Positions 22,917-34,029 of a stretch of DNA of 64,000 nt are shown one piece after another. The stretch covers positions 29,188,313 to 29,252,312 of the forward strand of contig NW_026622952.1 in assembly GCF_023065955.2 (NCBI RefSeq), given 5' to 3'. The stretch comes from Ursus arctos (lineage: Eukaryota > Chordata > Mammalia > Carnivora > Ursidae). The translations under genes and the position numbers were made by a program. Positions within the stretch are counted from its first letter, which is position 1. Each line of letters starts with the position of its first letter. The notes below the pieces were generated by a model that had not been told where the DNA came from, ran no database searches, and saw only the letters and a program-made list of their open reading frames with translations.

Positions 22917-24598
22917 AAATAAAGTAAAAATTAAGTCTTTCTCAGATAAAGAAAAGCTGAGGGAGCTCATCACCATTAGACCTGCTCTAAAGAAATGCTA
23001 AAATGGGTCAATCAAATTAAAATGAAAGGATGGTAAACAGGAAAACATGAAACCATACATAAATACAAGGTTCTCCAGTAAAGGTAAAGACGTGGACAAA
23101 TGTAGTAACCTGTACCATTGTAACCTTGGCGCAAAAAATTTAAATGACAAAAACAAAACACATATATATATTTATGTTAATGGATACACAATATATTAAG
23201 ATAAAATTTGTGGTAGCAGTAATAAAAACTGGGAGTGGTGGAGCTACAAATGAATAGAGTTTTTGTATGTGATTGAAGTTAACAGTATGAAATAAAATGT
23301 TATAACTTTAAGATATTTTATGTAATTGCAGTAGTAACCACAAAGAAATTATCTATAAAATACACAAGGAAGTGAGAAGGGAAGAAAGCATGTCACTGCA
23401 AAAAAATCAGTGAAACACAGAAGAAGTCAATAAGGGTAGTAGTTACTTTAAATGTGAATAGATTAACTCTCCAATCAGAAGACGTAGATTGAATGAATTA
23501 GAAAAAAAAACAGAATTAAACTCTATGCTATCTATAAGAGACTCACTTTAGATATAAAGATATACATAGGTTGAAAGTAGAAGGATGGAAAAAGATATTC
23601 CATGAGAATGGTAATAAAAGGCAGGAGGGTAGCTATGCTAATATGGACAAATTAGACTTTAAATCAAAAGCTTTATAAGAGACAAAGAAGGACATTATAT
23701 AATGATAAATGTGTCACTTCACCAATAAGATAATAATTATAAATATTTATGCACCAAACTTCAGAGCTCTTAAGCAAACTTTGATAAAACTGAAGAGAGA
23801 AATAGAAAGGAACATAATAGTAGCAGGCTTCTATAATGGGTAACACAACCAGACAGAAAATCAGTAAGGAAATGGAAGCCTTGAACAACACTATAGACCA
23901 TCTAAACTTTACTGAACACTCCACCCAACAACAGCAGAATATACATTCTTCTCAAGTGCAGATGTCATATTCTTCATGATAGACCACATGTTAAGACACA
24001 AAACAAGTCTTAACAAATTGAAGAAAATTGAAATCATATAAAGCATCTTTTTTGGATGACAGTGGAATAAAACAAGAAATCAATAGCATAAGGAAAACTA
24101 GAAAAATTACAAATATGTGGAAATTAAACAATACACTCTTAAAACAACCAACAAGTCAAAGAGGAGGTCAGATGGGAAATTAGAAAATACCTTGAAACAA
24201 GTGTAAATGAAAACACAAAATACCAAAACTTATGTGATTCTCTGAAAGCAGTGCTAAAGGGGAAGTTTATAGCTATAAATGCTACATTTAAAAAGAAGAT
24301 CTCAAAGCAACAACGTAACTTTACATATCAAGAAACCAGAAGAAAGAAATTAACCTCAACGTTAGCAAAAGGAAAGAAATAAGACTAGAGCACAGAGATA
24401 ACTGACATAGAGAATAGAAGAACAATAGAAAACAAAACCAAGAATTAGTTTTTTTGAAAAGATAAACAAAATTGACAAGCCTTTAGCTAGACTAAGAAAA
24501 AGATAAGACTCCAAATAACTAAAATAAAAAAATGAACGACAAGACATTTACAACTGGTGCCACAGAAATAAAAAGGATTATGGGACTACAATGAACAA

Positions 24599-24934
24599 TT
24601 GTACTCCAACAAATTAGAGAAACTGGAAGAAATGGACAAATTCCTAGAAACATGCAATCTACCAAGACTGAGTCATGAAGAAATAGAAAATCTGAACAGA
24701 TCAATAGCAAGTAGTGAGTTTGATTCAATAATCTATAATATCCCCACAAAGAAAAGTCCTGAATCAGATGGCCTTACTGGAGAATTCTACCAAACATTTA
24801 AAGAAGAATTAGTGCCAATCCCAAAACACCTTAATACGCCAATCCAAAAAACAAAAGAAGGAATACTTAACAAGCTCATTCATTCTATTAGGCCAACATT
24901 ACCCTGTTATCAAAGTCAGACAAAGATACTCTAA
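24599..24934 (+). pseudogene. L1M ORF2 fragment, N-terminal reverse transcriptase region
   Basis: The longest surviving frame of the L1M ORF2, 111 codons. It contains the segment that joins endonuclease to reverse transcriptase ([22 protein letters not shown] type) and the start of RT ([21 protein letters not shown]). Ends at a stop at 24932-24934. ORF2 is normally about 1,270 residues, so this is a small relic with no independent function. Confidence 0.88.
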
Positions 24935-25413
24935 TAAAAAAGGCTGCTGACCAGTATTTCTGATGAATATTAATGTAAAATCCTCACCAAAATGCTAACA
25001 AGGAGAATTCAATAGCACATGAAAGGAATTAGACACATGACAAAGTGTAATTTATTCTAGGAATGCAAGGACGGTTCAACATATGAAAATCAACCCCTGT
25101 GATGTGCCATATTAACAGAATGAAGGCTAAAAATCATATGATCCTCTGAATTGACAGAGAAAGAAGCATTTAACAAGATTCAACACCCTTTTATGATAAA
25201 AACACAAACTAGGAACAAAAGGAAACCACTTCAACATAATAAAGGCCATTTATGAAAAGCCCACAGCTAACATGATACTGACTGGTGAAATGCTGAAAGC
25301 ATTTCCTCAAAAATCAAGGCAAAAATGCCCATTCTGACCACTTTTATTCAATATGGTATTGGAAGTCCTAGCCAGAGCAGTTAGGCAAGAAAAAGAAATA
25401 AAAGGTATCCAAA

Positions 25414-25611
25414 GTGGAAAGGAAGAAATTATTTCTGTTCGCAAATAACATCTTATGTAATAAAAACCCTAAAGATTTCACCCACACTCCCACACAACTG
25501 TTAGAACTAATTAACAGATTCAGCAAAGTTTCAGGATACAAAATCAACATACAAAATCACTTGTGTTTCTATACACTAACAACAATCTGTCTTATAAGGA
25601 AAATAAAATAA
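25414..25611 (+). pseudogene. L1M ORF2 fragment with lost RT catalytic site (FADD to FANN)
   Basis: Frame carrying LFANNILC at the place of the RT catalytic box F-A-D-D, followed by the expected '[14 protein letters not shown]' thumb-side segment. Both aspartates that bind the metal ions are asparagines (codons AAT AAC at 25444-25449). The element would be inactive even if the frame were whole. Confidence 0.88.
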
Positions 25612-25808
25612 TCCCACTTACAATAGCATTAATAACAATAAAATACTTAAGAATATCATTAACCAAGGAGGTGAAAGACTTGTACACTGAAAACTACAAA
25701 CATTACTGAAAGAAATTTACAAAGAAACAATAAATGGAAAGATATCTCATATGGATTGAAAGACTTAATATTGTTAAAATGTCCATACCACCCAAAGCAA
25801 TCTATAGA

Positions 25809-26022
25809 TTTTTTTAAAGATTTTATTTATTTATTTGACAGAGGGAGAGTGAGAGAGAGAGAGAGAGGACAAGCACCAGTGGGGATGGGTGGGGGAGGAG
25901 TAGAGGGAGAATCAGACTCCCCACTGGGTAAGGAGCCTGATTCAGGGCTCATTCCCAGGACTCTGGGATCATGACCTGAGCCAAAGGCAGACGCTTAACT
26001 GGCTGAGCCACCCAGGTACTCC
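25809..26022 (-). mobile_element. CanSINE (minus) inserted in L1M
   Basis: Reverse-oriented SINE: T-rich start 'AAAGATTTTATTTATTTATTTG', a GA-rich body, and 'TGGCTGAGCCACCCAGGTACTCC' at the right end. Target-site duplication TCTATAGATTT at 25801-25811 and 26025-26035. It interrupts the RT-to-C-terminal part of the host L1. Confidence 0.96.
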
Positions 26023-26938
26023 ATTCTATAGATTTAATGTAATCTCTATCAAAATCCCAATGGCATGTTTTACAGAAATAGAAAAATTCATCCTAAAATT
26101 TATATGAAATATCAAGGGATCCCAAATAGCCAAAACAAGTTTGATAAAGAGAAATAAAGTTGGAGGACTTATACTTCTTGATTTCAACACATATTATAAA
26201 GCTATAGTAAACAAAAAACTGTTGTACTAAAGACACAAAAATGGAATAGAATAGAGAGCAATGAAATTATCTTTGTGTGTATGATCAAATGATCTTTGAC
26301 ATTAGTGCTAAGATCCCTCAGTGGGGAAAGTCTCCTCAACAGATTTTGTTGGGAAAATTGGGTATCTGCATGAAAAAGAATGAAGTTGGACCACTATCTT
26401 ATGCCATAAACAAACAAACAAACAAAATCTCAAAATGAACTAAAGACCAAAATGTAAGACTTAAAACTCTAAAATGCCTGGAAGAAAAAAATGCGAGGAA
26501 AATTTCATAACATTGAACTTAGCAATGATATCTTGAATCTGACAGCAAAACTACAGGTGACAAAAGCAAAAATAGAATAGTGGGACTACATCAAACTTAA
26601 GAATTTTTGTACATTAAAAGGAAGCAATCAATAGAATTGAAGGCAGCCTACAGAATGGGAGAAAATATTTGCAAATTATATATCTAATAAGAGGTTAACA
26701 TTTAGAATATATAAAGAAGACCTACAACTCAACAACAACAAAAAATCAAATAAACCACTTAAAAATAGGCAAAAACATTTCTCCAAAGATATATGAACAG
26801 CCAGCAAGGATATGGAGAGATATCCAGCATCAGTGATCATCAGATAGATATAATGAAAACTACATGAGGTTATCACCTCATATCCATTAGGATGGCTATT
26901 GTAGAACAAAACAGAAAATAAGAAGTATTGGTGAGGAT

Positions 26939-27238
26939 ATGGAGAAAATGGAATCCTTGTGCTCTGATGGATGGGATTTTAAAATGGTTCAACTGCAATG
27001 GGGAACAGTATCGAGGCCCCTTAAAGAATTGATAATAGAACTACCATATGATCCAACAATGCCACTTCTGTCCATGTATCCCAAAGAATTGAAAACAGAG
27101 TTTCAAAAAGGTATCTGCACACCTGTGTTCATAGCAGCACTATTTACAATAGCCAAGAGGGGAGAGCAACCCAAATATCCATTGATGGATGAATGCATAA
27201 CAAAATGTGGAATATATATACAACAGAGTATAATCTAG
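26939..27238 (+). pseudogene. L1M ORF2 C-terminal fragment
   Basis: A 99-codon frame with 'ELPYDPTMPLLSMYPKELKTEFQKG' and 'CTPVFIAALFTIAKRGEQPKYPLMDEC', which is the C-terminal segment of L1 ORF2. Followed within 400 bp by the 3' UTR and A-rich tail. Confidence 0.9.
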
Positions 27239-27764
27239 CCTTAAGAAGAAAGGAAATCCTATAACATGGTACAACATGAATAAATCTTCAACACATGATT
27301 CTAAGTAAAGTTATCAGTCAAAAAAACATAAGTACTATGTGATTCCACATATGAGGTTTCTAAAGTAGTCAAATTTATACAAATTTATGGCAGTTACCTG
27401 GGAGTGGGGGGAGGGGGATGGGGTAAGGGCCATTCTTGTTTAATGGGTGTAGCATTTCAAACTTGTAGGATATAACAGTTCTGGAGATCTGTTTCACAAT
27501 GATGTGATTAATCCTAACACTACTATTAACATTAATGAAGTGTGCACTTAAAAATGGTTAAGATGACAAATTTTATGTTGTGTTTTTTACCAGAATAAAA
27601 AAAAAGTAATTAAAAAAAAAACTAGAAGCTGGAAATAGAGGCTAAGGAAAATGAAAATAAAGCACATACGGGCTGAAAACTGTGCTATTTTTTGTTACAT
27701 GATTTCTTTTAGTACTTTAAACAATATTTTGATTTGAGTATTTTTATTGGTCTATTATTATATG

Positions 27765-27850
27765 ATTCATAGGTGTGGCAATTGGGATTTAGATCCAGGT
27801 CACCTGCCTCCAGGTCTGTATTCCCTCACCTGTGCTATGCTGCTGGAAAA
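27765..27850 (-). mobile_element. MIR fragment
   Basis: 'GGGATTTAGATCCAGGTCACC', 'TGCCTCCAGGTCTGTATTCC' and 'TGTGCTATGCTGCTGG' match the tRNA-like head of MIR read backwards. Confidence 0.65.
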
Positions 27851-28279
27851 TGACCTCAGAAAATACTTTCCAAAGATGTCAGATAAATTTATGATATAGT
27901 ATTTTGTGAAAGGGTATAATCTAGCTGCATCTGTATATCGCCATTCACCTTAAGTGCAAATTCAGTTAATTTTCATTCCTTAATCACATTGATTGGGATT
28001 ATGAAATTTCAAACAGCCTGCTTATGGATATTTGATATTTTTTCCAAAGATGAGATACAAAGTAATTGATACTACAGAAAACAAACATTTGGGAAACAAA
28101 ATTTGGGGTCCACTTTTTTAGCAAAATGGCCATTAGAAAGAGTAAATAGTTGGTCATGTCAATAAGCTTTAATTTATAAATATTCAAACAAAAAAAGATG
28201 GAGACCAAACTCGAAAATTTCTCAAGCAGGCAAAACCAGTTGAGCCACATAAACAAAACTTAATCTAACTTATTTCATG
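27851..28279. other. Unique non-coding DNA
   Basis: No gene or confident repeat. The 85-codon minus ORF at 27999-28256 has no recognised domain. Confidence 0.5.
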
Positions 28280-28613
28280 AATGTGAGATCTAATTTAGGT
28301 TATTTCTTGCAAATGCCTCTAATAATTGTAAAGGAAACCTAAGTTGTCTCCCGAAAATGATACAAGATAATCACTTTTAACCAATCTCCTGCTGTCTGGA
28401 AACTCCCTTTGTAATAAGCGCCAATCATTGTACAGGTTTGATAACTTCCTCATCGTCACTTAATAAGCCCGCCTGTAAAGACATTGCCCCTGAGCTTCAT
28501 ACCACTTTCGGGTTGAAGTCTCCCCATTGGAGACCAGTTCTTCTCTCTCAATAACGTATTCGTATCAAGAAAGGCTCTTTGAATTTTTTGATGTTGAGAT
28601 AGCCGTTTAAAAC
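28280..28613 (+). mobile_element. Possible solo LTR of an old endogenous retrovirus
   Basis: The stretch from about 28380 has the order expected of the 3' part of a class I-like LTR: 'CTTAATAAGCCCGCCTGTAAAG', 'CCACTTTCGGGTTGAAGTC', 'CCCATTGGAGACC', 'TCTCTCAATAACG' (degenerate polyadenylation signal) and an end in ACA. No internal gag-pol-env sequence lies on either side. The left border and flanking duplication are not clear, so this is tentative. Confidence 0.4.
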
Positions 28614-29059
28614 AATATTTGTGTTATGCTGCCTTTTTCTTTTGCAGCTTTTTTGAGCGATTTTTAAAATAAAATTAGAGTATGCTCTGAGATAAATGTA
28701 AAACTAAATGGTGCAGATAGAAAAATGAGGTAGTAAAAGTTGGAATGAGGAACATAGCACAATTATTGAAAACGTGTAATGCTTTGTGGATATCTGTGCC
28801 TTAGAACACTAAGGAAAAATTAATGTTATTTGTTTTATTGCTTAGGGAAGGGCATGGAACAACAAATGTAGCTTTCCTAGTGCTATATATCAATTCTAAG
28901 ATCATACTGCACTTGCAGAAAAAGAAAATGTCTTCTGATCATTGCTCCTGTGGACTCTTTGTTGTTCATCCCATCATTTCGTAACTTTATGGTAATAGTT
29001 GTTTTAAGACATATACTATGTAATTCTCTTTACTATAATATCTGAAAATTGCCCTATGT

Positions 29060-29190
29060 GCTTTTTAAATCTTTAAATCTTTAAATCTTTTTTAAAAGAT
29101 TCTTTTTTAAAATCTTTAAATCTTTAAAATCTTTAAATCTTTAAAATCTTTAAATCTTTAAATCTTTTTTAAAAGATTCTTTTTTAAAAA
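29060..29190. repeat. Expanded (AAATCTTT)n array beside a SINE tail
   Basis: About ten variants of 'TTTAAATC' in a row, ending in the tail of the minus-strand SINE. The block TCTTTTTTAAAAGATTCTTTTTTAAAA occurs twice (about 29086-29112 and 29163-29189), so a roughly 77-bp unit was also duplicated. The unit equals the AAAATCTTTAAA motif at the 3' end of CanSINEs, suggesting expansion of the tail. Confidence 0.85.
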
Positions 29191-29389
29191 GATTCTTATT
29201 TATTTATTTATTTATTTATTTATTTGACAGAGCGAAAGCACAAGTAGGCAGAGCGGCAGGCAGAGGGAGAGGGAGAAGCAGGTTCTCCGCTGAGCAGGGA
29301 GCCCCATGTCGGGCTTGATCCCAGGACCCTGGGATCATGACCTGAGCTGAAGGCAGCTGCTTAACCGACTGAGCCACCAAGGCGCCCCC
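29185..29389 (-). mobile_element. CanSINE (minus)
   Basis: Reverse SINE with (TTTA)n at 29196-29223, 'GACAGAGCGAAAGCAC', 'GAAGCAGGTTCTCCGCTGAGC' and the head 'GACTGAGCCACCAAGGCGCCCC' ending at 29389. A T-run follows at the right. The left side merges into the expanded AAATCTTT array, so a target-site duplication cannot be read. Confidence 0.95.
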
Positions 29390-30136
29390 AGTTTTTTTTT
29401 TAATTACTTTAAAAAAAAAGGCCATTCCCTCCTCTCCTGCTCTAGATCTCTCTCAACTTTTCAAAGATTTTGCTACTCATCTCTTTGCTTCTCTGTCAGC
29501 ATGAGTTCCTCCTTAGGTATTCTGAAATCATCCTCATTCAAACTTATCCCATCTTAAAAAACAACAAAAAGAATCATCCTTTTTTCTCACATACCAACTG
29601 TCCACTTCTTTCCTCGCTTTCATAAATTTACCAAGAGCATTACTTGCAAATGATATTTCTACTTCCTTTTCCCTAGTCCCTCTTTAAATTACTGCAGTCT
29701 GGTCAAAATATGCAACAGAAACTAATGTCAAAATTACCAACAAAATCCAATGAATACTGTTCATTCTTATCAGATTCAAACCACCTGCATCTGTTGACCT
29801 ATTCTAACATTCTTCTAACGTTTTTCCTTTGGGCTTTCATGATAACCTTTCTCGCGAAACCTCACTGGCTACTCCTTATTCTCAGTTGCTGGTGTCATCT
29901 TTTCTCCTTGACCCAGCAATCAGATCTCAGCCTTCTCTCTGACTGCAATCAGTCATGAGGCTTTGGATACCACTGTCGAGGTGAAGAATTCAAAACTTAT
30001 AGTCCTGACCTCCTCTGAAATCCCAGGTTATTTATTTAACTGGGATGTATACTTACATGGATATCTCAACAGCCCCTTAAACTGACATTTTCTTGATCTT
30101 TTCCTATATTCCAAACTTACTCCACTTCCAGTTTTC

Positions 30137-30251
30137 CCTTAGAAGCAAGTGCTATTACCATTGACTCAGAAGCTATTACCTTAGAAGCTTAGTGTTATTA
30201 CCATTGACTCACTTGTTTCAGATGGAATCATCCAGTCAGATGGAATCATCC
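30137..30251 (+). repeat. Two neighbouring short tandem duplications
   Basis: An imperfect 42-bp period repeats CCTTAGAAGC...TTACCATTGACTCA (30137-30168 and 30179-30211). Directly after it, TCAGATGGAATCATCC is repeated with an 18-bp period (30218-30233 and 30236-30251). Both lie inside L2-like DNA. Confidence 0.85.
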
Positions 30252-30415
30252 TGGATTTGTCCTCCCTTTTCTGGCATCTCACTTCATGTCTTTCAACAAA
30301 TCCTATGATTCTAACTCCAAAATGCATTCTCAGATCAATCTAACTCTATCTTCAGAACCTCTCTCTCGGACCATGACATCGTTATCTCTTGCCTGAAATA
30401 CTGTAATAGACTGGG

Positions 30416-30900
30416 GATATAGGTTTCTGCTTAGAAATGTGGGACATTCGTGCTTTGTAATTGGAGCAAGGAATTGAACTAAAGGGATTATTTGCAAAGC
30501 TATGGTAGGGTTTATACACAGACAACAAGGGACAGTACAGTACCCCAAGACTAGTAACAAGGGGACAAATGTTGAGAACGTATTATTGGAACCTGGACGG
30601 GGAGTTGAGTGATGAGGGTCATAGGGCAGGTACATTGGCCTCCAATAGAGGGCCATAGCCAGGTGTGGCAGCCTAGTAGAGAATAAGCGAGGGGAATAAA
30701 TGCCTTGATCTTACTCCTCTCCCCCTCTCTCATTTCCTGCCCACATTCTCCTTTGGCCAAGTAGAACTGGAAGCTGTAAGGAAGGGGATGCTCCTGGGTG
30801 TTGCAGATCTTATAGTCAACCCCCAGGGCCTGGGAGAGTGTGAAAAATGGTGGAGAGAAGATCCATGGGGGTCGATAAGTATACATCAACAGCAGTCTCC
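30416..30900 (-). repeat. Old interspersed repeat inserted in L2, family not assigned
   Basis: Read on the minus strand it contains 'CTTGGGGTACTGTACTGTCCC', 'GTGTATAAACCCTACC' and 'AATCCCTTTAG', the same order as the + strand element at 1590-2160. The two overlapping minus ORFs here (30330-30656 and 30551-30889, 108 and 112 codons) have no recognised domain and are treated as repeat-derived. Confidence 0.45.
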
Positions 30901-31404
30901 TGTGACTTCTGACTTCTACTCTTAGTACTCATCCTTTTAGCACAGAGGGTCTACTTAAAGGTCCATCAGTTTCCTTATTGAACTTAAATTCCAAAACTTT
31001 CTTCATGGTCTGCTAGACTCAAGATAATTGGGCTTATGCTCCCCTCTCCAACGTCATTTCAATTCACTTCCTTTTATGCTCAACCCATGGAAGTCACCTT
31101 GTCCCCCTTTTAATTTCTCTTAACACAGCAAGCTCTTTTTCCCTGTCTGGAACACACTTCCCTACAATATCCTGCTCTTCCCATAGCTGCGTCCTTCACA
31201 TCCTTGAAGTTTCAACTTAAACATAGACTCCCTAGAAAGGACTTCTCAGGTTATTCTGTCTTATGTAGGTCCAGGTATCCCTCTTCATTATCCTCTGTCA
31301 TATCATTTTGTTTGTTTACTAAATTATTTCTAGCTCAGCTGCCCATTATTTTGTTTGCATGCTCATTTGCTTCTTTCTCCCTCATTATAAGTTCCATGTA
31401 GTTG

Positions 31405-31621
31405 GGGGCGCCTGGGTGGTCCAGTCTGTTAAGTGACCGACTCTTGATTTCAGCTCAGGTCATGATCTCAGGGTCCGTGAGATTGAGCCCCCCATTGGGC
31501 TCCGCTCTCAGCACAGAGTCTGCTTGAGATTCTCTTTCTCCCTCTACCCATGCCCCTCCCACTGCTCATGCACTCTCTCTCTCAAAATAAAATAAATACA
31601 TACATAAATATATAAAATAAA
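31405..31621 (+). mobile_element. CanSINE, older subfamily
   Basis: SINE head 'GGGGGCGCCTGGGTGGTCCAG', 'GACTCTTGATTTCAGCTCAGG', a CT-rich body and a varied tail 'AAATAAATACATACATAAATA'. Target-site duplication CCATGTAGTTGGG at 31394-31406 and 31624-31636, so the exact SINE start is within a base or two. Confidence 0.95.
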
Positions 31622-31636
31622 TCCCATGTAGTTGGG

Positions 31637-33086
31637 ATCATGGTTACCGCCATCACTATTATACTATCGTGACCATGCATAATGGGAGACAATGGGTAAC
31701 CACAAATATAGTTAAACTACTAAGTAAATGAAAAATCGCATTTTTTTTTTAATTTAAATTCAAAAATTGCAATTTTTAACAAAGTTTCTAGTGACAAATA
31801 GTGAGGTGATCTGCTGCCAAATAACTGGCTCAGGTGAGCCTGAATTCATAGACTTGACCTCATTAGCACCACACCCGAGTGATTGATGGGGATTCATAGT
31901 TTGGAGTTCCTATAAAAGAAATACTCTGGTAGCTTATTTCCAAAAATGTCCTTCTCCTCCTTGCTGTAAAAGAAGGGTGGAATAAGACAGTGATGAAGGC
32001 TCAAACTCCCCAGAGCTGTAAAAGATGCCATGATAAGTCTTATGTGCTAATAGTTCATTTACTCATCATCATCTCCTCACCCTGGAAAAAAAAAAAAAAA
32101 GGCAGAAAAGGATTTGAAGTCTTTACAGCTGACAGACCTTCTCCACCTCCTTCAGACTATCTGCTCCAAAGAGTACCACTTTTCTTATAGGTTTATACAT
32201 CTTTTTCAGGCTGTGGAAGAAAGGGCTATTCCTAAGACTCTAGAGAATTTAAAACCAATGGAATATTTTATTCAATAATTGATCATTTCTCCATAATCCA
32301 CAGTCTTCTAGGGATTATCAAGGATGTAAAAGAAAAAGTTTAATTACAAATTTCCTAAAGGGTAACAGCTTATTCTATGACTAATAAATGGAATGCTGAT
32401 GGTATCAGTAATATACATCTGCAGTGGTGAGGTCCCAGATTTTCAGGGACAATATCAATCTTCTCTAGCAAGTAAAGCACCTGTAACAGTGACCAAGTGT
32501 CTGCTAAAGGAGAAACCTATCATGATTTTAGAAGGTAATAATACTTGCTTTCCAGAAAGTGTAATTTTCCTCCCCCATCTCTCTCTGTCTCTGTGTCTCC
32601 CCACTCTCTCTCTCTCTCTCTCTCTTTTTTTTCAGAAGACTGTCTTCTAAAACATAAAACAAAACCAGTAAACAAAAACAAACCTGCGTGACTTCACAGG
32701 TTATGGTCTATATCATATAACCTACACTGAGCTATTAGGATGTTTCTCAACTTAGTTGAAAAGGTGAAATGTTTTTATGTTTTTCTTGTCCTTAAAAACT
32801 CCCCCAGACCATTATATTTTAGAGTTGCCAGGGGACTCAGTAATGAGCAATTCAGAAGGCAAAACAAAGCAAACCAAAAGAAAAGAACTGGTTATTTAAC
32901 ACTATAGGTATTGCAGAGCTGGCACTGAAAGCAATTCCCCAGCTTTTTAGCAGCATTAACTGGTTCCAGAGAAGGACTAAGTACATATATACACCACCAA
33001 CTGACCACATTGCTCCAGACTCAATACAGTAAATAGTTCTGAAGCTATTATGTCTACAGCGTCATCAACTTCATGACAATCCATTT
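31637..33086. other. Unique non-coding DNA
   Basis: No gene recognised. T-run at 31741-31750, A-run at 32085-32100, (CT)n at 32605-32624. Small ORFs show no domain. Confidence 0.5.
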
Positions 33087-33102
33087 CTGACTTAGGATTT
33101 TT

Positions 33103-33300
33103 ATTTTTATTTTTATTTTTTAAAAGGACTTATTTATTTATTTGAGAGAGAAAGTGGGGAGGCACAGAGGGAGAGGGAGAGAGAAGCAGGCTCCTCACTG
33201 AGCATGGCACTACATGGGCTCCATCTGACGCACCTGAGATCGTGACCTAAGCTGAAATCAAGAGCCGGACACTTAACCAACCGAGCCACCCAGGTGCCCC
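33103..33300 (-). mobile_element. CanSINE (minus)
   Basis: Reverse SINE with a (TTTTTA)n tail at 33097-33119, 'ATTTATTTATTTGAGAGAG', 'AGAAGCAGGCTCCTCACTGAGC' and the head 'ACCGAGCCACCCAGGTGCCCC' ending at 33300. Target-site duplication of 15 bp with one mismatch: TGACTTAGGATTTTT at 33088-33102 and TGACATAGGATTTTT from 33301. Confidence 0.96.
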
Positions 33301-33315
33301 TGACATAGGATTTTT

Positions 33316-34029
33316 AAAAAATTTATATGTAGAATAAACGTGTTTACACCTACAAAGATCAGTTCATGGCTAAACTGACTGAACTGAGCCATCGAATAGA
33401 GTATCTGCTTAAAATCACAGTTTGTATCATATTTGTTCTCACTTTCATTAATGTTCTGAGACAACTTTCCTACAGTAAGTCTTGCGAAAATTAGTAATAT
33501 TCTTGTAAGGAGCGATAGAGCACTTAGTAAGAAAAATTAGGAAGAATACTTTATTTTTGTAGTTAACCAACAAGGTCAGTTTTGAAATGGTATGTCTTTT
33601 TCAACCCCAAAATTTTGGCACTAAAAATAAATGAGCAAATAACATTCTTTCATTCTTCTTCTTCGTGTTGATTAAAAGTGAGAGAAGTGATTGAAGCCAA
33701 ATACCAAGTGACTTAAGAAGATAATATTCTGTTAAGGTTTTGAAGATTATAAAAGTATGCATTTTAATTTTAAAAAATAGATCATTCATCTAGAAATTGA
33801 TGTAGAAAAGTCATTACATATTTTATATAAATCAATGAGGAAAAACACATTAGTTAGTTTTTTTTATCAAAACCTCTTTTTTTTATAAGCTAGGAAACAC
33901 CTACAGCATGCCATGAGTCAGTTGCGTTTATAAGTTAATCAGTGTCAAGGACTTCGAAGGATGTGAGATTTTAAGCTATAATTAACCATTTATTCTGCCA
34001 CAGTTTCACTGATGCTGGCTAAAGTCATG
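33316..34029. other. Unique non-coding DNA
   Basis: AT-rich, nothing recognised. T-runs at 33858-33865 and 33878-33885. Confidence 0.5.

Larger units (their letters stand above)
22545..27620 (+). mobile_element. L1M LINE, about 5 kb, from the inter-ORF region to the 3' end, dead
   Basis: A long old L1. From left: end of ORF1/spacer ('GATTTCTCAGCAGAAACTTTGC' near 22586), then the ORF2 endonuclease region ('GTGAATAGATTAACTCTCC' at 23453, 'AAGATATTCCATGAGAATGG' at 23592). The reverse transcriptase region follows ('[17 protein letters not shown]' in the frame at 24599-24934), then the C-terminal part (frame at 26939-27238, with CTPVFIAALFTIAKR). The 3' UTR ends in 'TTTTTACCAGAATAAAAAAAAAG' near 27610. 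ORF2 is broken into many frames by stops and indels. The catalytic FADD box reads FANN at 25438-25449. Two SINEs sit inside (22717, 25809). The 3' UTR is of the L1ME/L1MA kind; subfamily unassigned. Confidence 0.9.
29430..31391 (+). mobile_element. L2 LINE 3' part, interrupted
   Basis: C/T-rich DNA in the order of the L2 3' region: 'TGGATTTGTCCTCCC', 'GACATCGTTATCTCTTGCCTGAAATACTGTAATAGACT' in parts (30373-30410), then after an interruption 'CAAGCTCTTTTTCCCTGTCTGG', 'CTTGAAGTTTCAACTTAAAC' and 'CATTATAAGTTCCATGTAG'. A different old repeat occupies about 30416-30900. The L2 has no open frame. Identification is from remembered L2 sequence; borders are approximate. Confidence 0.6.

Noticed and set aside
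22545..27620. Potentially active LINE-1
   Set aside because: ORF2 is broken by many stops and frameshifts, interrupted by two SINEs, and the RT catalytic box is mutated.
29060..29190. Regular short repeats that could suggest a CRISPR-like array
   Set aside because: No spacers, unit of about 8 bp, mammalian context; it is an expanded SINE tail.
30330..30889. Two overlapping minus ORFs of 108 and 112 codons
   Set aside because: Different frames of one old dispersed repeat that has a relative at 1590-2160; no domain recognised.
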